56,596 nucleotides of DNA from Pseudomonadota bacterium (GCA_021805445.1 JAJZFH010000036.1:1-56596), one strand, 5' to 3'. Numbered from the stretch's first letter, positions 31,000 through 40,929 are shown. Program-made: numbers and translations. Notes: generated by a model from the letters alone, not told the origin.

Positions 31000-31054
31000 A
31001 GCGCTTCCATCGCTCCAAAATTATTGAATTTGGCCTGAGTCCCTGTAGCAAATC

Positions 31055-32503
31055 TCAGCCCACGCTGCCCTCGAGACTGACCCCGAGCAATTTCTGTGCT
31101 TCAACCGCAAACTCCATGGGTAATTCCTTGAAGACCTCCTTGCAAAACCCATTGACGATCATGGATACGGCATCCTCGGCTGACAGGCCGCGCTGCCGGC
31201 AAAAAAACAGTTGGTCTTCACCGATCCGTGACGTGGAAGCCTCGTGCTCGACCGTTGCCGTATGGTTCTTGACTTCGATATAGGGGAAAGTATGGGCCTG
31301 GCAACGATCTCCCAAAAGCAGGGAATCACATTGCGTATGGTTACGCGCGCCCGTGGCCGAACGGGCCATGCGCACCAATCCGCGGTAAGCCTGTTGTCCA
31401 AACCCTGCGGAGATCCCCTTGGACACGATGGTACTGCGGGTATTCTTGCCGATGTGGATCATCTTGGTCCCCGTATCCGCCTGTTGGCGATGATTGGTCA
31501 AAGCCACGGAATAGAACTCACCCACGGAATCCTTGCCACGCAAAATCACACTGGGATATTTCCAGGTAATGGCCGATCCGGTTTCCACCTGTGTCCAGGA
31601 AATATGGGAACGCGCTCCCCGACAATCACCGCGTTTGGTGACGAAGTTGTAGATTCCTCCACGCCCTTCCTTGTCCCCCGGATACCAGTTCTGTACCGTG
31701 GAGTACTTGATTTTTGCATCTTCCAGCGCCACCAGTTCCACCACGGCGGCATGCAACTGGTTTTCATCACGCATGGGGGCAGTACAGCCCTCCAGATAAC
31801 TCACGGAAGCACCTCGATCCGCAATGATCAGTGTGCGTTCGAACTGCCCGGTATTTTTGGCATTGATGCGGAAATAGGTGGACAATTCCATGGGACACCG
31901 CACGCCCGGCGGGATATAGACAAAGGATCCATCACTGAACACCGCCGAATTCAAGGCCGCATAAAAATTATCCTGCACTGGCACCACCGTACCCAGATAC
32001 TGTTTGATCAACTCAGGATGATGCTGCACCGCTTCGGAAAAAGAGCAGAAGATAATCCCGACTTCTGCCAATTTGTCCTTAAAGGTGGTCGCCACCGAAA
32101 CACTGTCGAATACCGCATCCACCGCCACCCCTGCCAAAATGGCCCGCTCATGCAGAGGGATGCCTAATTTTTCATAGGTCTTGAGTAATTCGGGATCCAC
32201 TTCGTCCAGGCTTTTGGGTCCATCCTTCTGTGACTTGGGGGCAGAGTAGTAGATGATGTCCTGGTAATCGATGGGGGGATAATGGACACTGGCCCAAGTG
32301 GGCGGAGTCATTTTAAGCCAGCGACGATAGGCCTCGAGACGCCACTCCAGAAGAAATTCCGGTTCGTTCTTGCGCGCAGAGATCAGGCGTACGGTGTCCT
32401 CGGACAACCCCTTGGGAATTTCATCCGATTCGATGGAGGTTTCAAATCCATGTCGGTATTCCAGTGAAATCAGGCCTTCCAAGGCATCGGGAATGAAGTT
32501 CAT
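31055..32503 (-). CDS. sufB: Fe-S assembly complex subunit SufB
   Basis: The scaffold subunit of SufBC2D on which Fe-S clusters form. The 482-residue protein begins in the usual long N-terminal region and has the beta-helix core with [33 protein letters not shown]. The candidate cluster/sulfur Cys lies in [16 protein letters not shown] and [10 protein letters not shown] is typical. Three bases separate its start from the sufR stop, so the regulator and assembly genes form one transcript. Confidence 0.96.
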   Translation of the reverse strand: MNFIPDALEGLISLEYRHGFETSIESDEIPKGLSEDTVRLISARKNEPEFLLEWRLEAYRRWLKMTPPTWASVHYPPIDYQDIIYYSAPKSQKDGPKSLDEVDPELLKTYEKLGIPLHERAILAGVAVDAVFDSVSVATTFKDKLAEVGIIFCSFSEAVQHHPELIKQYLGTVVPVQDNFYAALNSAVFSDGSFVYIPPGVRCPMELSTYFRINAKNTGQFERTLIIADRGASVSYLEGCTAPMRDENQLHAAVVELVALEDAKIKYSTVQNWYPGDKEGRGGIYNFVTKRGDCRGARSHISWTQVETGSAITWKYPSVILRGKDSVGEFYSVALTNHRQQADTGTKMIHIGKNTRSTIVSKGISAGFGQQAYRGLVRMARSATGARNHTQCDSLLLGDRCQAHTFPYIEVKNHTATVEHEASTSRIGEDQLFFCRQRGLSAEDAVSMIVNGFCKEVFKELPMEFAVEAQKLLGVSLEGSVG

Positions 32504-32506
32504 GAT

Positions 32507-32965
32507 TCAGACTCTCTGTAAGTTGGCTCGGGATGCCGGTAAATGAATGGGATGAACGGCGGGCAGATGCATTTCCGCCAGAGTCACCTGCGCCAGTGCA
32601 TCGTGCACGGCTTGGTTGATGCGCTGCCAGTTGGTCTTGATGGCACAGGAGATGGAACGCTGACAATCGCCCGGCTGCTGTGCGGTTCCGCAGTCAGTCA
32701 ATCCAACCGGGCCTTCCAGAGCGGTCACTACATCGACCATGGAGATCTGGTCGGGACGACGCGCCAACAGATACCCTCCCTTGGTGCCGCGCTGGGAATC
32801 GAGCAGATTGCCGCGTACCAGGGTTTTGAGCAGTTTGGTGGTGGTGGGCAAAGGGACGCCCACAGCCAAGGATACTTCCTGAGCCGTGAACAGGCGCGCC
32901 TCATCCCGCGCTATATGGGTCAGAATGAGAATGCCATAGTCTGTCAGTTTACCGATGCGAATCAT
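32507..32965 (-). CDS. sufR: Rrf2-family SUF regulator
   Basis: A 152-residue transcriptional regulator of the Rrf2/IscR superfamily, first gene of the suf operon. The N-terminal winged helix (about 1-65) includes GILILTHIARDE and the recognition helix LPTTTKLLKTLV. Three Cys (92, 101, 107) match the C-x8-C-x5-C cluster-binding set of SUF-associated Rrf2 regulators. It probably represses or adjusts its own operon according to Fe-S status. The -10 box of the operon promoter lies within a dyad at 33014-33030. Confidence 0.9.
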   Translation of the reverse strand: MIRIGKLTDYGILILTHIARDEARLFTAQEVSLAVGVPLPTTTKLLKTLVRGNLLDSQRGTKGGYLLARRPDQISMVDVVTALEGPVGLTDCGTAQQPGDCQRSISCAIKTNWQRINQAVHDALAQVTLAEMHLPAVHPIHLPASRANLQRV

Positions 32966-33013
32966 ACCGTTGTCCTGTTGTCCCGATTAGACCAAAGAAA
33001 CCCCCTCAGATAC

Positions 33014-33048
33014 AGTACCATTATAGTACTCTTTACAACACCCTGCAA
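33014..33048 (-). promoter_or_regulatory. suf operon promoter with overlapping dyad operator
   Basis: On the - strand TTGCAG (33048-33043), a 17-bp spacer and a perfect TATAAT (33025-33020) make a strong sigma-70 promoter, with a start near 33013 and a leader of about 48 nt. AGTAC-N7-GTACT (33014-33030) is an inverted repeat enclosing the -10, a good place for repression by the Rrf2 protein encoded downstream. Operator identity is inference. Confidence 0.7.
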
Positions 33049-33187
33049 CCACAGAACTTTCTCCTTGATTTCCGAGCAATTTTCTCGGCGTTTCAACCTT
33101 GCAGACTTTCCCTATCCTTTGACCAATCTGGTGCACTATCCCAGACGCACTGATAGAATGGACTGGCTAAACCCTAGGAATGAGCCC

Positions 33188-34471
33188 ATGGTGCCCCATC
33201 TGACGACTGCCCTCACGGGCCCCCTGCTGACTCTGGAAAAACAGATTCTCGATGCAATGCCGCTCATCGAACATTGGTTCAGGCACCAATGGCAGGAACA
33301 CTCCGCCCCTTTTTATGCCTCCGTGGATCTGCGCAATGCCGGGTATAAACTGGCACCGGTGGATACCAACCTGTTTCCTGCCGGCTTCAACAACCTGAAT
33401 AAGTCATTTGATGCCCTATGCGTCCAGGCCGCCATGAGCGCAGTGGAGAAAATCTGCCCAGATACCCGCCAGTTCCTGCTCATTCCGGAAAATCACACGC
33501 GCAATCCCTACTACCTACAAAATGTCTCGTCCTTGAAGTCGATTCTTCAGCGCGCAGGGTTCATGGTGCGCATTGGCAGCCTGCTGCCCGAAGTAACCCA
33601 ACCCACCGAGGTGCCTTTGCCCCAGGGAGGCTTCCTGCTGCTGGAACCCGTCCGACGCCAAGGCACCCGTCTGGTTCTGGAGAACTTTGACCCCTGCGCC
33701 ATTCTGCTCAACAATGATCTGTCCGGCGGCGTTCCCGACCTGCTCCATAATCTTTCGCAAGCCGTAGTTCCACCGCCTTGGGCAGGCTGGAGCACACGCC
33801 GAAAATCCCTTCACTTTACCGCCTACCGCCAAGTTGCCGAAGAATTTTGCCGCTTGATTAAAATCGACCCGTGGTTCATCGACCCCTATTTTGACCATCG
33901 TGCCGGAGTGGATTTCTCGCAAGGGATCGGTCTGAAAGAAGTCCAATCCCAGGTTGCCGACTTGCTCCAAAAAATTCGTCAGAAATACCGGGAATACGGT
34001 ATCCAGGAAAATCCTTTCGTGATTCTCAAGGCAGATGCGGGAACCTATGGGATGGGAGTCATGACCATCAAGGACCCCAAGGAATTGAATCAACTCAATC
34101 GTCGCCAGCGCAACAAAATGTCCGTCATCAAGGAAGGCCAGGAAGTCCATGAGGTATTGCTGCAGGAAGGGGTGCCCACCTTCGAGACTGTCGAAGATGC
34201 CGTCGCGGAACCCGTGGTCTACACGATAGACCATTTCGTGGTGGGGGGCTTTTATCGGGTCCATACCGAACGAGGCATCGATGAAAATCTCAATGCCCCT
34301 GGAGCCCACTTCGCTCCCCTGGCCTTCCAGACGCCAGCCATGTCTGCGGACTGTACCCATCAACCGGACGCCCCGCATAACCGTTTCTATACCTATGGAG
34401 TTGTCGCCCGTCTGGCACTGTTGGCTGCAGCGCGCGAGTTGGAAATGATGGCGCCTCGCTTCTCATCCTGA
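33188..34471 (+). CDS. gshA: Glutamate-cysteine ligase, proteobacterial type
   Basis: Catalyses the first step of glutathione synthesis. The 427-residue protein belongs to the GshA family found in many betaproteobacteria and acidithiobacilli, distinct from E. coli GshA. VPHLTTALTGPLLTLE opens the family, followed by ASVDLRNAGYKLAPVDTNLFPAGFNN and FVILKADAGTYGMGVM. Start 33188 is chosen for TAGGA 8 bp upstream and the conserved family start. ATG 33158 and a much longer ORF across sufR are alternatives. It is divergent from the suf operon. Confidence 0.9.
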   Translation: MVPHLTTALTGPLLTLEKQILDAMPLIEHWFRHQWQEHSAPFYASVDLRNAGYKLAPVDTNLFPAGFNNLNKSFDALCVQAAMSAVEKICPDTRQFLLIPENHTRNPYYLQNVSSLKSILQRAGFMVRIGSLLPEVTQPTEVPLPQGGFLLLEPVRRQGTRLVLENFDPCAILLNNDLSGGVPDLLHNLSQAVVPPPWAGWSTRRKSLHFTAYRQVAEEFCRLIKIDPWFIDPYFDHRAGVDFSQGIGLKEVQSQVADLLQKIRQKYREYGIQENPFVILKADAGTYGMGVMTIKDPKELNQLNRRQRNKMSVIKEGQEVHEVLLQEGVPTFETVEDAVAEPVVYTIDHFVVGGFYRVHTERGIDENLNAPGAHFAPLAFQTPAMSADCTHQPDAPHNRFYTYGVVARLALLAAARELEMMAPRFSS

Positions 34472-34493
34472 CTTCACGCACGGACCTTGCCCC

Positions 34494-35444
34494 ATGGATC
34501 TGGCTTTTCTCATCGACCCCCTGGACCAACTCAAGCCCGAAAAGGATTCGAGCATTGAAATCATGCGTGCCGCCGACCAACGGGGACACCGCCTCTTTGC
34601 CATCGAACCCACCGGACTGCAACTCGACCGGGGTTGGGTTCAGGGTTGGACCCTTCCCCTTGACTATGTGGCCTCTCAAGGAATCCCGGTCCCACAGCAC
34701 GACACAACTTCTTTTCGTAAACTGTGCGATTTTTCGGCGGTGCTGATGCGCAAGGATCCCCCCGTGGATTCCGAGTACCTTTTTGCCACCCATCTTCTGG
34801 ACATGGCAGAAGGGCAGGGTGCACGGGTTTTCAACCGGCCTCAGGCCCTGCGTGATTACAACGAGAAGTTGGCCACGGCTCTTTTTCCTCATCTCTGCCC
34901 CCCCACACTGGTGGCCCGCACCCAGGACGCTTTTCGTACCTTCTTGAAACGCCACCGGGACATCATCCTGAAGCCCCTGGACGGCATGGGCGGACGTGAG
35001 ATCTTTCGCGTAAAAGAGCAGGACCCCAATGTGGCGGTCATTCTGGAAACCCTGACCCGCAACGAAACGCGCACCATCATGGCCCAACAATTTCTTCCCG
35101 CCATTCAGGAAGGTGACAAGCGCGTCCTGATGGTGCAAGGGGAACCCTTGCCCTATTGCCTTGCCCGTCTGCCCGCCCAGGGAGAAACCCGGGGCAATCT
35201 GGCGGCAGGCGGACGGGGGGTAGCCCAGCCGCTTGGCCCCTCGGATCAGCGCATTGCCGAAGAAGTGGGACCCTTTCTGCGCAAAGCCGGCGTATTATTG
35301 GCGGGTCTCGACATCATCGGTACCCACCTGACCGAAATCAATCTAACCAGTCCCACCTGCTTCCGTGAAATCCGGGATCAAACCGGCTTTGACGGGGCAC
35401 TGCGAGTCGTCGAGGCCCTGGAAAGAGCCTGCCGACAGAGTTGA
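34494..35444 (+). CDS. gshB: Glutathione synthetase
   Basis: The ATP-grasp enzyme joining glutamylcysteine and glycine. 316 residues with the N-terminal MDLAFLIDPLDQLKPEKDSS, the ATP-binding DIILKPLDGMGGREIFR (about 160) and the Gly-rich RGNLAAGGRGVAQPL loop. C-terminal ATP-grasp residues read TEINLTSPTCFREI. It follows gshA after 22 bp as a two-gene unit. The final 67 bp overlap the end of ddl on the other strand, an unusually deep convergent overlap for two ATP-grasp genes. Confidence 0.95.
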   Translation: MDLAFLIDPLDQLKPEKDSSIEIMRAADQRGHRLFAIEPTGLQLDRGWVQGWTLPLDYVASQGIPVPQHDTTSFRKLCDFSAVLMRKDPPVDSEYLFATHLLDMAEGQGARVFNRPQALRDYNEKLATALFPHLCPPTLVARTQDAFRTFLKRHRDIILKPLDGMGGREIFRVKEQDPNVAVILETLTRNETRTIMAQQFLPAIQEGDKRVLMVQGEPLPYCLARLPAQGETRGNLAAGGRGVAQPLGPSDQRIAEEVGPFLRKAGVLLAGLDIIGTHLTEINLTSPTCFREIRDQTGFDGALRVVEALERACRQS

Positions 35445-36460
35445 TCCACCAGGCTGTCGAAGGAAATTCCCTGCGCCGCTGCCGCCTGCGGAACCAGACT
35501 CATCGCCGTCAGGCCCGGCAGGGTATTGACTTCCAGACACCATAACCGGCCCTCCGCATCGAGACGAAAGTCTGCTCGACTGTACCCCTGTAACTTGAGT
35601 GTGCGGTGGGCCAGAAGAGACAGGCGCTGGACCTCGGCCGTCTGGGCCGGCGATAGGTCGGCAGGAAAAACTTCCCGTGCGCCTCCCGGCTGGTACTTGG
35701 CCTCGTAGTCAAAAATGTTTCCCTTTTGCAGGACGATCTCTCCCACCGTCAATGCCTGACTGCCCAATACCGGTCCGGTCAGTTCCCGCCCGGGAACGAA
35801 ACGTTCCACCATGACTTCGTCATCATGCTGAAATGCCAGTGCCAATGCTCGTGGCAATTCTTCCGGCGTATATACGACCGACAAGCCCACCGTCGAACCT
35901 TGCTTGCTGGGTTTGACCACGACCGGCCAGCCCAGCACCCCTTCGATCTCCTCAGGCACCACAGGCGCCATCAACCAGTCCGGTGTAGGGACTCCAGCCT
36001 CACGAAGCAAGCGCTTACTCACGTCCTTGTCCATGGCCAGGGCGCTCCCCAACACGCCGCTGCCGGTATAAGGAATGCCGGTCATTTCCAGCAGCCCCTG
36101 TATCCGTCCGTCCTCCCCAGCGCCCCCGTGAAGCGCCAAAAACCACAGATCCGGAAAAAAATCCTCCGGCAGCGTCAGCCAGGAAGGGATACCGCGCGAC
36201 AGTGCCCGTTCCCCGGGATGACGGGTACCGACCCGTTGAGCCAATAATTCCTTTTCTTGTGCCAGCGTCAGCCAACCCTGAGCCGTGTCCACCACCCGGA
36301 CCCGCTGCCCCCGGTGCCGCAATGCTTCCACCACCTGCACGGCGCTGGCAATGGCAATATCGCGTTCGGCACTCACGCCCCCTGTCAACACGGCAACGGC
36401 GAGGGAATCGCCGCGTACGGATGAATCAACCACTGTTGCGCAATCCGGCCGCCACCCCAT
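35378..36460 (-). CDS. ddl: D-alanine-D-alanine ligase
   Basis: The ATP-grasp ligase making D-Ala-D-Ala for peptidoglycan. The conserved core starts at LAVAVLTGGVSAERD (about residue 20), with LALHGGAGEDGRIQGLLEMTGIPYTG (about 110), VVKPSKQGSTVGLS and the C-terminal EVNTLPGLTAMSLVPQAAAAQG. The start is uncertain: ATG 36460 overlaps the ppc 3' end by 35 bp with no clear ribosome site, and a GTG about 27 bp downstream is possible. It lies outside any mur/fts cluster here, downstream of ppc. Confidence 0.92.
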   Translation of the reverse strand: MGWRPDCATVVDSSVRGDSLAVAVLTGGVSAERDIAIASAVQVVEALRHRGQRVRVVDTAQGWLTLAQEKELLAQRVGTRHPGERALSRGIPSWLTLPEDFFPDLWFLALHGGAGEDGRIQGLLEMTGIPYTGSGVLGSALAMDKDVSKRLLREAGVPTPDWLMAPVVPEEIEGVLGWPVVVKPSKQGSTVGLSVVYTPEELPRALALAFQHDDEVMVERFVPGRELTGPVLGSQALTVGEIVLQKGNIFDYEAKYQPGGAREVFPADLSPAQTAEVQRLSLLAHRTLKLQGYSRADFRLDAEGRLWCLEVNTLPGLTAMSLVPQAAAAQGISFDSLVDQLCRQALSRASTTRSAPSKPV

Positions 36461-39188
36461 TGATGGTCAAATAAATGGCGCGCTTCACGTCTTCTCCTTC
36501 CTCTCCCGCACGGAAAGAACGCAGCAGATCCACCTGAAGGTGGTTGAGCGGGTCCATGTAGGGGCGTCGTTCGCGGATACTCCGGGCCAGTGTTGGATTC
36601 GACTCCAGAAACTCTTTCTGCCCGGTGATTTCGCGCAAGGCATGGGTCGTCAATTCAAACTCCGTGCGAATCTCGTGGAAAACTGCATCGCGCAACGCTT
36701 CGTCACTGACCAGACGAGCGTAGCGTTGGGCAATGACCAGATCTGTCTTGGCCAGGACCATGTCCATGTTGGAAAGCAGGGCTTGCAGGAATGGCCAGGT
36801 GCGGTACATACAGCGCAGGTATTCCCAACCCTCGGCATGAGCCGCACAAAAACGCGCCACCGCACTGCCAAATCCATACCAACCCGGTAGAATCATGCGC
36901 GACTGAGCCCAACTGAATACCCAGGGAATGGCGCGCAAATCCTCGATTTTCTGGGTTTTACGACGTGCTGCCGGACGACTGCCGATATTGAGTTCGGCAA
37001 TTTCACTGACGGGTGTCGCCTCCCGGAAAAAACTTTCAAACCCCGGCGTCTCATACACCAAGGCACGATAGCGTTCAAAGGCATAGGCCGACAATTCTTC
37101 CATCAGCGTATAGAACTGCTCCCGTCCTTGCAGGTCTCGATCCCGATCCAGCAAGGTGGCTTCCAGCGTGGCCGCCACCAGGGTTTCGAGATTGCGTCGT
37201 CCAATGCCGGGATCAGAATACTTGCTGGCAATGACTTCACCTTGTTCCGTCAGACGAATCTGGGCATTCACGCTGCCGGCGGGTTGCGCCAGAATCGCAT
37301 AATAACTGGGCCCCCCACCGCGTCCCACCGACCCCCCCCGCCCATGGAACAAACGCAACTCGATCCCATGACGGGAAAAAATTTCCACCAGGGTCTTTTC
37401 TGCCTTGTAGAGTTCCCAGTTGGCCGTCAGAAATCCGCCATCCTTGTTGCTGTCGGAGTATCCCAGCATGACCTCCTGGGTACGCTGACGACTGTCCAGC
37501 AACTTCTGATAGACAGGCAAGGAAAATAACCGCTCCATGATCTCGCCACAGCCGCGCAAATCGGAAATGGTTTCAAACAGCGGAATGATGTTCATGCCCA
37601 ATCGAGGGCTCTCTCCGGGCAGCAGCAAGCCCGCTTCCTTGAGAATCAGGGCCACCTCGAGCAGGTCGCTGACGCTATCGGTTTTCGAGATGATGTAGTT
37701 GGGCAAGGCCTGCGGACCGAGCGAACGATGAATTTCGCGAGTCACGTCAAAAACATCCAGTTCACGTTGCACCGCTTCGCTAAACCGGGAAACGTGGGAA
37801 CGTAACAGACGTGGGCTTTCCAGTTCGCGCACCAGCACGCCCATCCGTTCGGGTTCGCTCAGCGCGAGATAGTCCACGCCCACGCCTCCCTGAGTCAGCA
37901 ATTCCGCCACCGTGTGGGCGTGAAACTCGGAATGCTGGCGCAAATCCAGGGGAGCCAGATGAAACCCGAAGGACGAAATGGCGCGAATCAACAAACTCAA
38001 GCGCCCATCGGCCAGCAAACCGGAACCATGGCCCATCAGCGAAGTTTTCAGCAGTTCCAGGTCCGTAGAAAATTCTTCCACCGATTCGTAGGGATCTGCC
38101 TCGTCCACCTCTTCGTTCTGACTGAAACACCCCAGACGCAAGGCGGTCTGGAACAGGCGCGCATGAATATGCGTGAGGGCACGTCGATAGGGTTCTTCGA
38201 GACGACTGTCGGTGCGTTCCGGCGAACGCTCGGCCAATGCCATGACTTCCGGCGACACCTGAACCAGACGAAAGGAAAGAGATAACTCGCCGCGCAGGGT
38301 CATCAACTGGGTCAGGTAAAACTCCATGACCACGGCACTATGACGACACATGGCATGTTGGGTGACTTCTGCGGTCACGAAGGGATTTCCATCGCGATCC
38401 CCTCCAATCCAACTGCCCATGCGCAAAAAGGAAGGAAAGTCCTGAGCAATGCTGGCATATTCCGGATCTTTTTCCAGGGCCGCAGCCACTTGAGACTCGA
38501 GACGCGGCACCTCGCGCAAGAAAGTGTAGCGGTAATAAGACAGTCCATTCTCGATTTCATCATGGACACGCAACTTGAAGGTGCGCAATTCATTGGTTTG
38601 CCACAAGGTCAAAACCGCCCGGCGCAGGGCAGCATCATTGGCTTCCTTTTCTTCAGGGGTCAGGGCGATGCGGGTCCGCTCTTCCAGCCGGTTGGCGATC
38701 AACAGATGGCAATCGAGCACGCTCTTGCGTTGTACTTCCGTGGGATGCGCTGTCAGGACAGGAGAAATGATGGCACGCTCAAAAAATCTCCTCACCGTGG
38801 CCGCATCCACATTAGACAACTTGAGACGTTGCAAGGCCAGCGCGATGCTGCCCTCGCGGGGCGGAGCGCCGGCTTGGGAATAGGCCATGCGACGCCGGTT
38901 ATGGTGCAGGTCTTCCGCAATGTTGCACAGGTGAGAGAAATAACTGAAAGCACGCACCACTGCAATGGTGTCCTCCGGGCTCAACCCATCCAGACCGTGT
39001 TCCAGTTGGATCCGCGCCCTGTCGTCTCCGGTACGACGATAGCGAATGGCGGTCTGACGGATTCCCTCGATCAACTGGAAAATGACTTCGCCTTCCTGAT
39101 GGCGCAAGGTGTCGCCCAAAATTCTGCCCAGAAAGCGAATATCGTCGCGCAGAGGCAAGTCCTTGTCCAAACTGGAGGAAGAAGTCAT
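36426..39188 (-). CDS. ppc: Phosphoenolpyruvate carboxylase
   Basis: Carboxylates PEP to oxaloacetate, the anaplerotic refill of the TCA cycle. 920 residues. Catalytic His in VLTAHPTEVQRKS (about 155), the GYSDSNKDGGFLTANWELYKAEK block (about 580), the mobile glycine loop FHGRGGSVGRGGGP (about 615) and the C-terminal allosteric-tail region (LTINGVAAGLRNSG) are all present. Divergent from hemC with only about 70 bp between, an arrangement seen in several betaproteobacteria. Confidence 0.97.
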   Translation of the reverse strand: MTSSSSLDKDLPLRDDIRFLGRILGDTLRHQEGEVIFQLIEGIRQTAIRYRRTGDDRARIQLEHGLDGLSPEDTIAVVRAFSYFSHLCNIAEDLHHNRRRMAYSQAGAPPREGSIALALQRLKLSNVDAATVRRFFERAIISPVLTAHPTEVQRKSVLDCHLLIANRLEERTRIALTPEEKEANDAALRRAVLTLWQTNELRTFKLRVHDEIENGLSYYRYTFLREVPRLESQVAAALEKDPEYASIAQDFPSFLRMGSWIGGDRDGNPFVTAEVTQHAMCRHSAVVMEFYLTQLMTLRGELSLSFRLVQVSPEVMALAERSPERTDSRLEEPYRRALTHIHARLFQTALRLGCFSQNEEVDEADPYESVEEFSTDLELLKTSLMGHGSGLLADGRLSLLIRAISSFGFHLAPLDLRQHSEFHAHTVAELLTQGGVGVDYLALSEPERMGVLVRELESPRLLRSHVSRFSEAVQRELDVFDVTREIHRSLGPQALPNYIISKTDSVSDLLEVALILKEAGLLLPGESPRLGMNIIPLFETISDLRGCGEIMERLFSLPVYQKLLDSRQRTQEVMLGYSDSNKDGGFLTANWELYKAEKTLVEIFSRHGIELRLFHGRGGSVGRGGGPSYYAILAQPAGSVNAQIRLTEQGEVIASKYSDPGIGRRNLETLVAATLEATLLDRDRDLQGREQFYTLMEELSAYAFERYRALVYETPGFESFFREATPVSEIAELNIGSRPAARRKTQKIEDLRAIPWVFSWAQSRMILPGWYGFGSAVARFCAAHAEGWEYLRCMYRTWPFLQALLSNMDMVLAKTDLVIAQRYARLVSDEALRDAVFHEIRTEFELTTHALREITGQKEFLESNPTLARSIRERRPYMDPLNHLQVDLLRSFRAGEEGEDVKRAIYLTINGVAAGLRNSG

Positions 39189-39260
39189 GTCTGACCTCCG
39201 TTCAAGGCATCCTTCATGCTAGAATTCCGTATCTCGGATGCACTCATTGTGTTCTTCATC

Positions 39261-40187
39261 ATGCCCTCTCCAGAAATCATCATCGCCACTCGTGAAAGCC
39301 GGTTAGCCCTGTGGCAGGCCGAACATATCCAGCAACAAATGGCAGGATTATATCCCCTTGCGCACTTCTCGTTGCTGGGAATGACCACCACGGGGGATCA
39401 AATCCTTGATCGTACCCTCTCTGCCGTGGGAGGAAAAGGGCTTTTCGTCAAGGAATTGGAATTGGCCATGCTGGAGGGTCGAGCCCACATGGCCGTGCAT
39501 TCCATGAAGGACGTCCCGATGAACCGTCCCCCCGAACTCGTCCTGCGGGTGGCAGGACCGCGCGAAGATCCGCGCGATGCCTTTGTCTCCAACCATCATG
39601 AAAACCTCGCCGCCTTACCGGCCGGTGCCATCGTGGGGACCGCCAGTCTGAGGCGCGAATGCCAGATCCGTGCCCGCTTCCCCCACCTCGACATCCGCCC
39701 GCTGCGCGGCAACCTGGACACCCGTCTGCGCAAACTCGACCAGGGCCAGTATCAGGCCATCATATTGGCGGCGGCAGGTCTGCGCCGCCTGGGTTTGGCA
39801 GAACGCATTCGCTCGCTCATCGATACGGCGGACAGTCTTCCTGCCGTAGGGCAGGGTGCGCTGGGCCTGGAATTTAGAGCAGACCATCCAACCCTGGGAA
39901 ACTGGATCGGCGCCATGGTAGATCCAGCCACCGAAGCCTGTGTCTTTGCCGAACGCACCGTCTCCTGCCGTCTGGCAGGCAGTTGCGATGTCCCGCTCGG
40001 TGCCTTTGCCGAGGCAGAAGGCGATATCCTGACCCTGCGCGCCTTCGTGGGCAATCCAGCCGGTACACGCATCGTCCGTGCCTGCCAAAGTGCCCCACTG
40101 TCCCAGTACAAAACGCTCGGGGATGCGGTGGCCAAAGACCTGCTCGATCAGGGAGCGGCGGACATTCTGAACGCCTGTCGCACCTGA
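39261..40187 (+). CDS. hemC: Hydroxymethylbilane synthase (porphobilinogen deaminase)
   Basis: Polymerises four porphobilinogens to hydroxymethylbilane. 308 residues; starts at MPSPEIIIATRESRLALWQAEHI, with GGKGLFVKELE, the active-site Asp region HSMKDVP and Cys242 in AGSCDVPLGAF carrying the dipyrromethane cofactor. An in-frame extension to 39216 is not family-like, though the ribosome site at 39261 is weak. First gene of hemC-hemD-hemX-hemY. Confidence 0.95.
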   Translation: MPSPEIIIATRESRLALWQAEHIQQQMAGLYPLAHFSLLGMTTTGDQILDRTLSAVGGKGLFVKELELAMLEGRAHMAVHSMKDVPMNRPPELVLRVAGPREDPRDAFVSNHHENLAALPAGAIVGTASLRRECQIRARFPHLDIRPLRGNLDTRLRKLDQGQYQAIILAAAGLRRLGLAERIRSLIDTADSLPAVGQGALGLEFRADHPTLGNWIGAMVDPATEACVFAERTVSCRLAGSCDVPLGAFAEAEGDILTLRAFVGNPAGTRIVRACQSAPLSQYKTLGDAVAKDLLDQGAADILNACRT

Positions 40188-40191
40188 AGCC

Positions 40192-40929
40192 ATGCCGACC
40201 GGGTTGCTGATTACCCGCCCCCGCGCCGAAGCCGTTCGCCTGGCAGAACGTCTGAATTCGCTTGGGATTCGCTCCTGGGTCTATCCAACCATCGACATCA
40301 CCCCCCTGACACCCACGGCAGAATCCCTGTGCTGGGCCGCCCAGGCAGAACTATGGATTTTTGTCAGCGCCAATGCCGTGCATGCGGGCTGGACCTTTCT
40401 TGCGCCGCTCCACACAGCAACTCTTCGTTTGGCCGCGGTCGGTCTGGCCACTGCACGGCGCCTGCAGGAAGTCAGCGGAACCCCTGTACTCTGCCCGGAG
40501 CAAGGCTCCGATAGCGAAGCTTTGCTGGCGCTCCCCCTGTTCCAAAGGATGGACCACCGGAAAATCGCCATCATACGGGGACGCGGAGGACGGGAATGGC
40601 TGAGAGAGACTCTGGAACAGAGGGGAGCCCAGGTAGGCTACATCGAATGCTACGTCCGCCAAGTGCCCCAAAGCAACCCCGAAACCTTGGAGGAGGCTTT
40701 GCAGGCCGGTGCTTCCATCTCGGTGCAAAGCACTGAATCCCTCCACAATCTGTGGGCCATGGCCTCGCCAGCGCAACGAGAAGTCCTGGCAACCCGGCCC
40801 TTCATCGTCAGTCATCCACGCATCGCCACAGCGCTACGCGCGCTCGGGCTACCCCACCCCGTGGTACTCTCTCCCGGAGACGATGCATTGATTGCCCATT
40901 ACCAGCAAAAGGGGCATTCCCATGGTTAA
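40192..40929 (+). CDS. hemD: Uroporphyrinogen-III synthase
   Basis: Cyclises hydroxymethylbilane to uroporphyrinogen III. A 245-residue bilobed protein with low sequence conservation, as usual for HemD. The start MPTGLLITRPRAEAVRLAERL, the SANAVHAGW segment (about 60) and IIRGRGGREWLRETLEQRGAQVGYIECYVR (about 124-155) are family-like. It begins 4 bp after hemC and overlaps hemX by 8 bp. Confidence 0.92.
   Translation: MPTGLLITRPRAEAVRLAERLNSLGIRSWVYPTIDITPLTPTAESLCWAAQAELWIFVSANAVHAGWTFLAPLHTATLRLAAVGLATARRLQEVSGTPVLCPEQGSDSEALLALPLFQRMDHRKIAIIRGRGGREWLRETLEQRGAQVGYIECYVRQVPQSNPETLEEALQAGASISVQSTESLHNLWAMASPAQREVLATRPFIVSHPRIATALRALGLPHPVVLSPGDDALIAHYQQKGHSHG

Noticed and set aside
32543-33187. 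Long N-terminal extension of gshA across sufR
   Set aside because: It is the antisense shadow of sufR and its promoter. The family start MVPHLTTALTG with a ribosome site begins at 33188.
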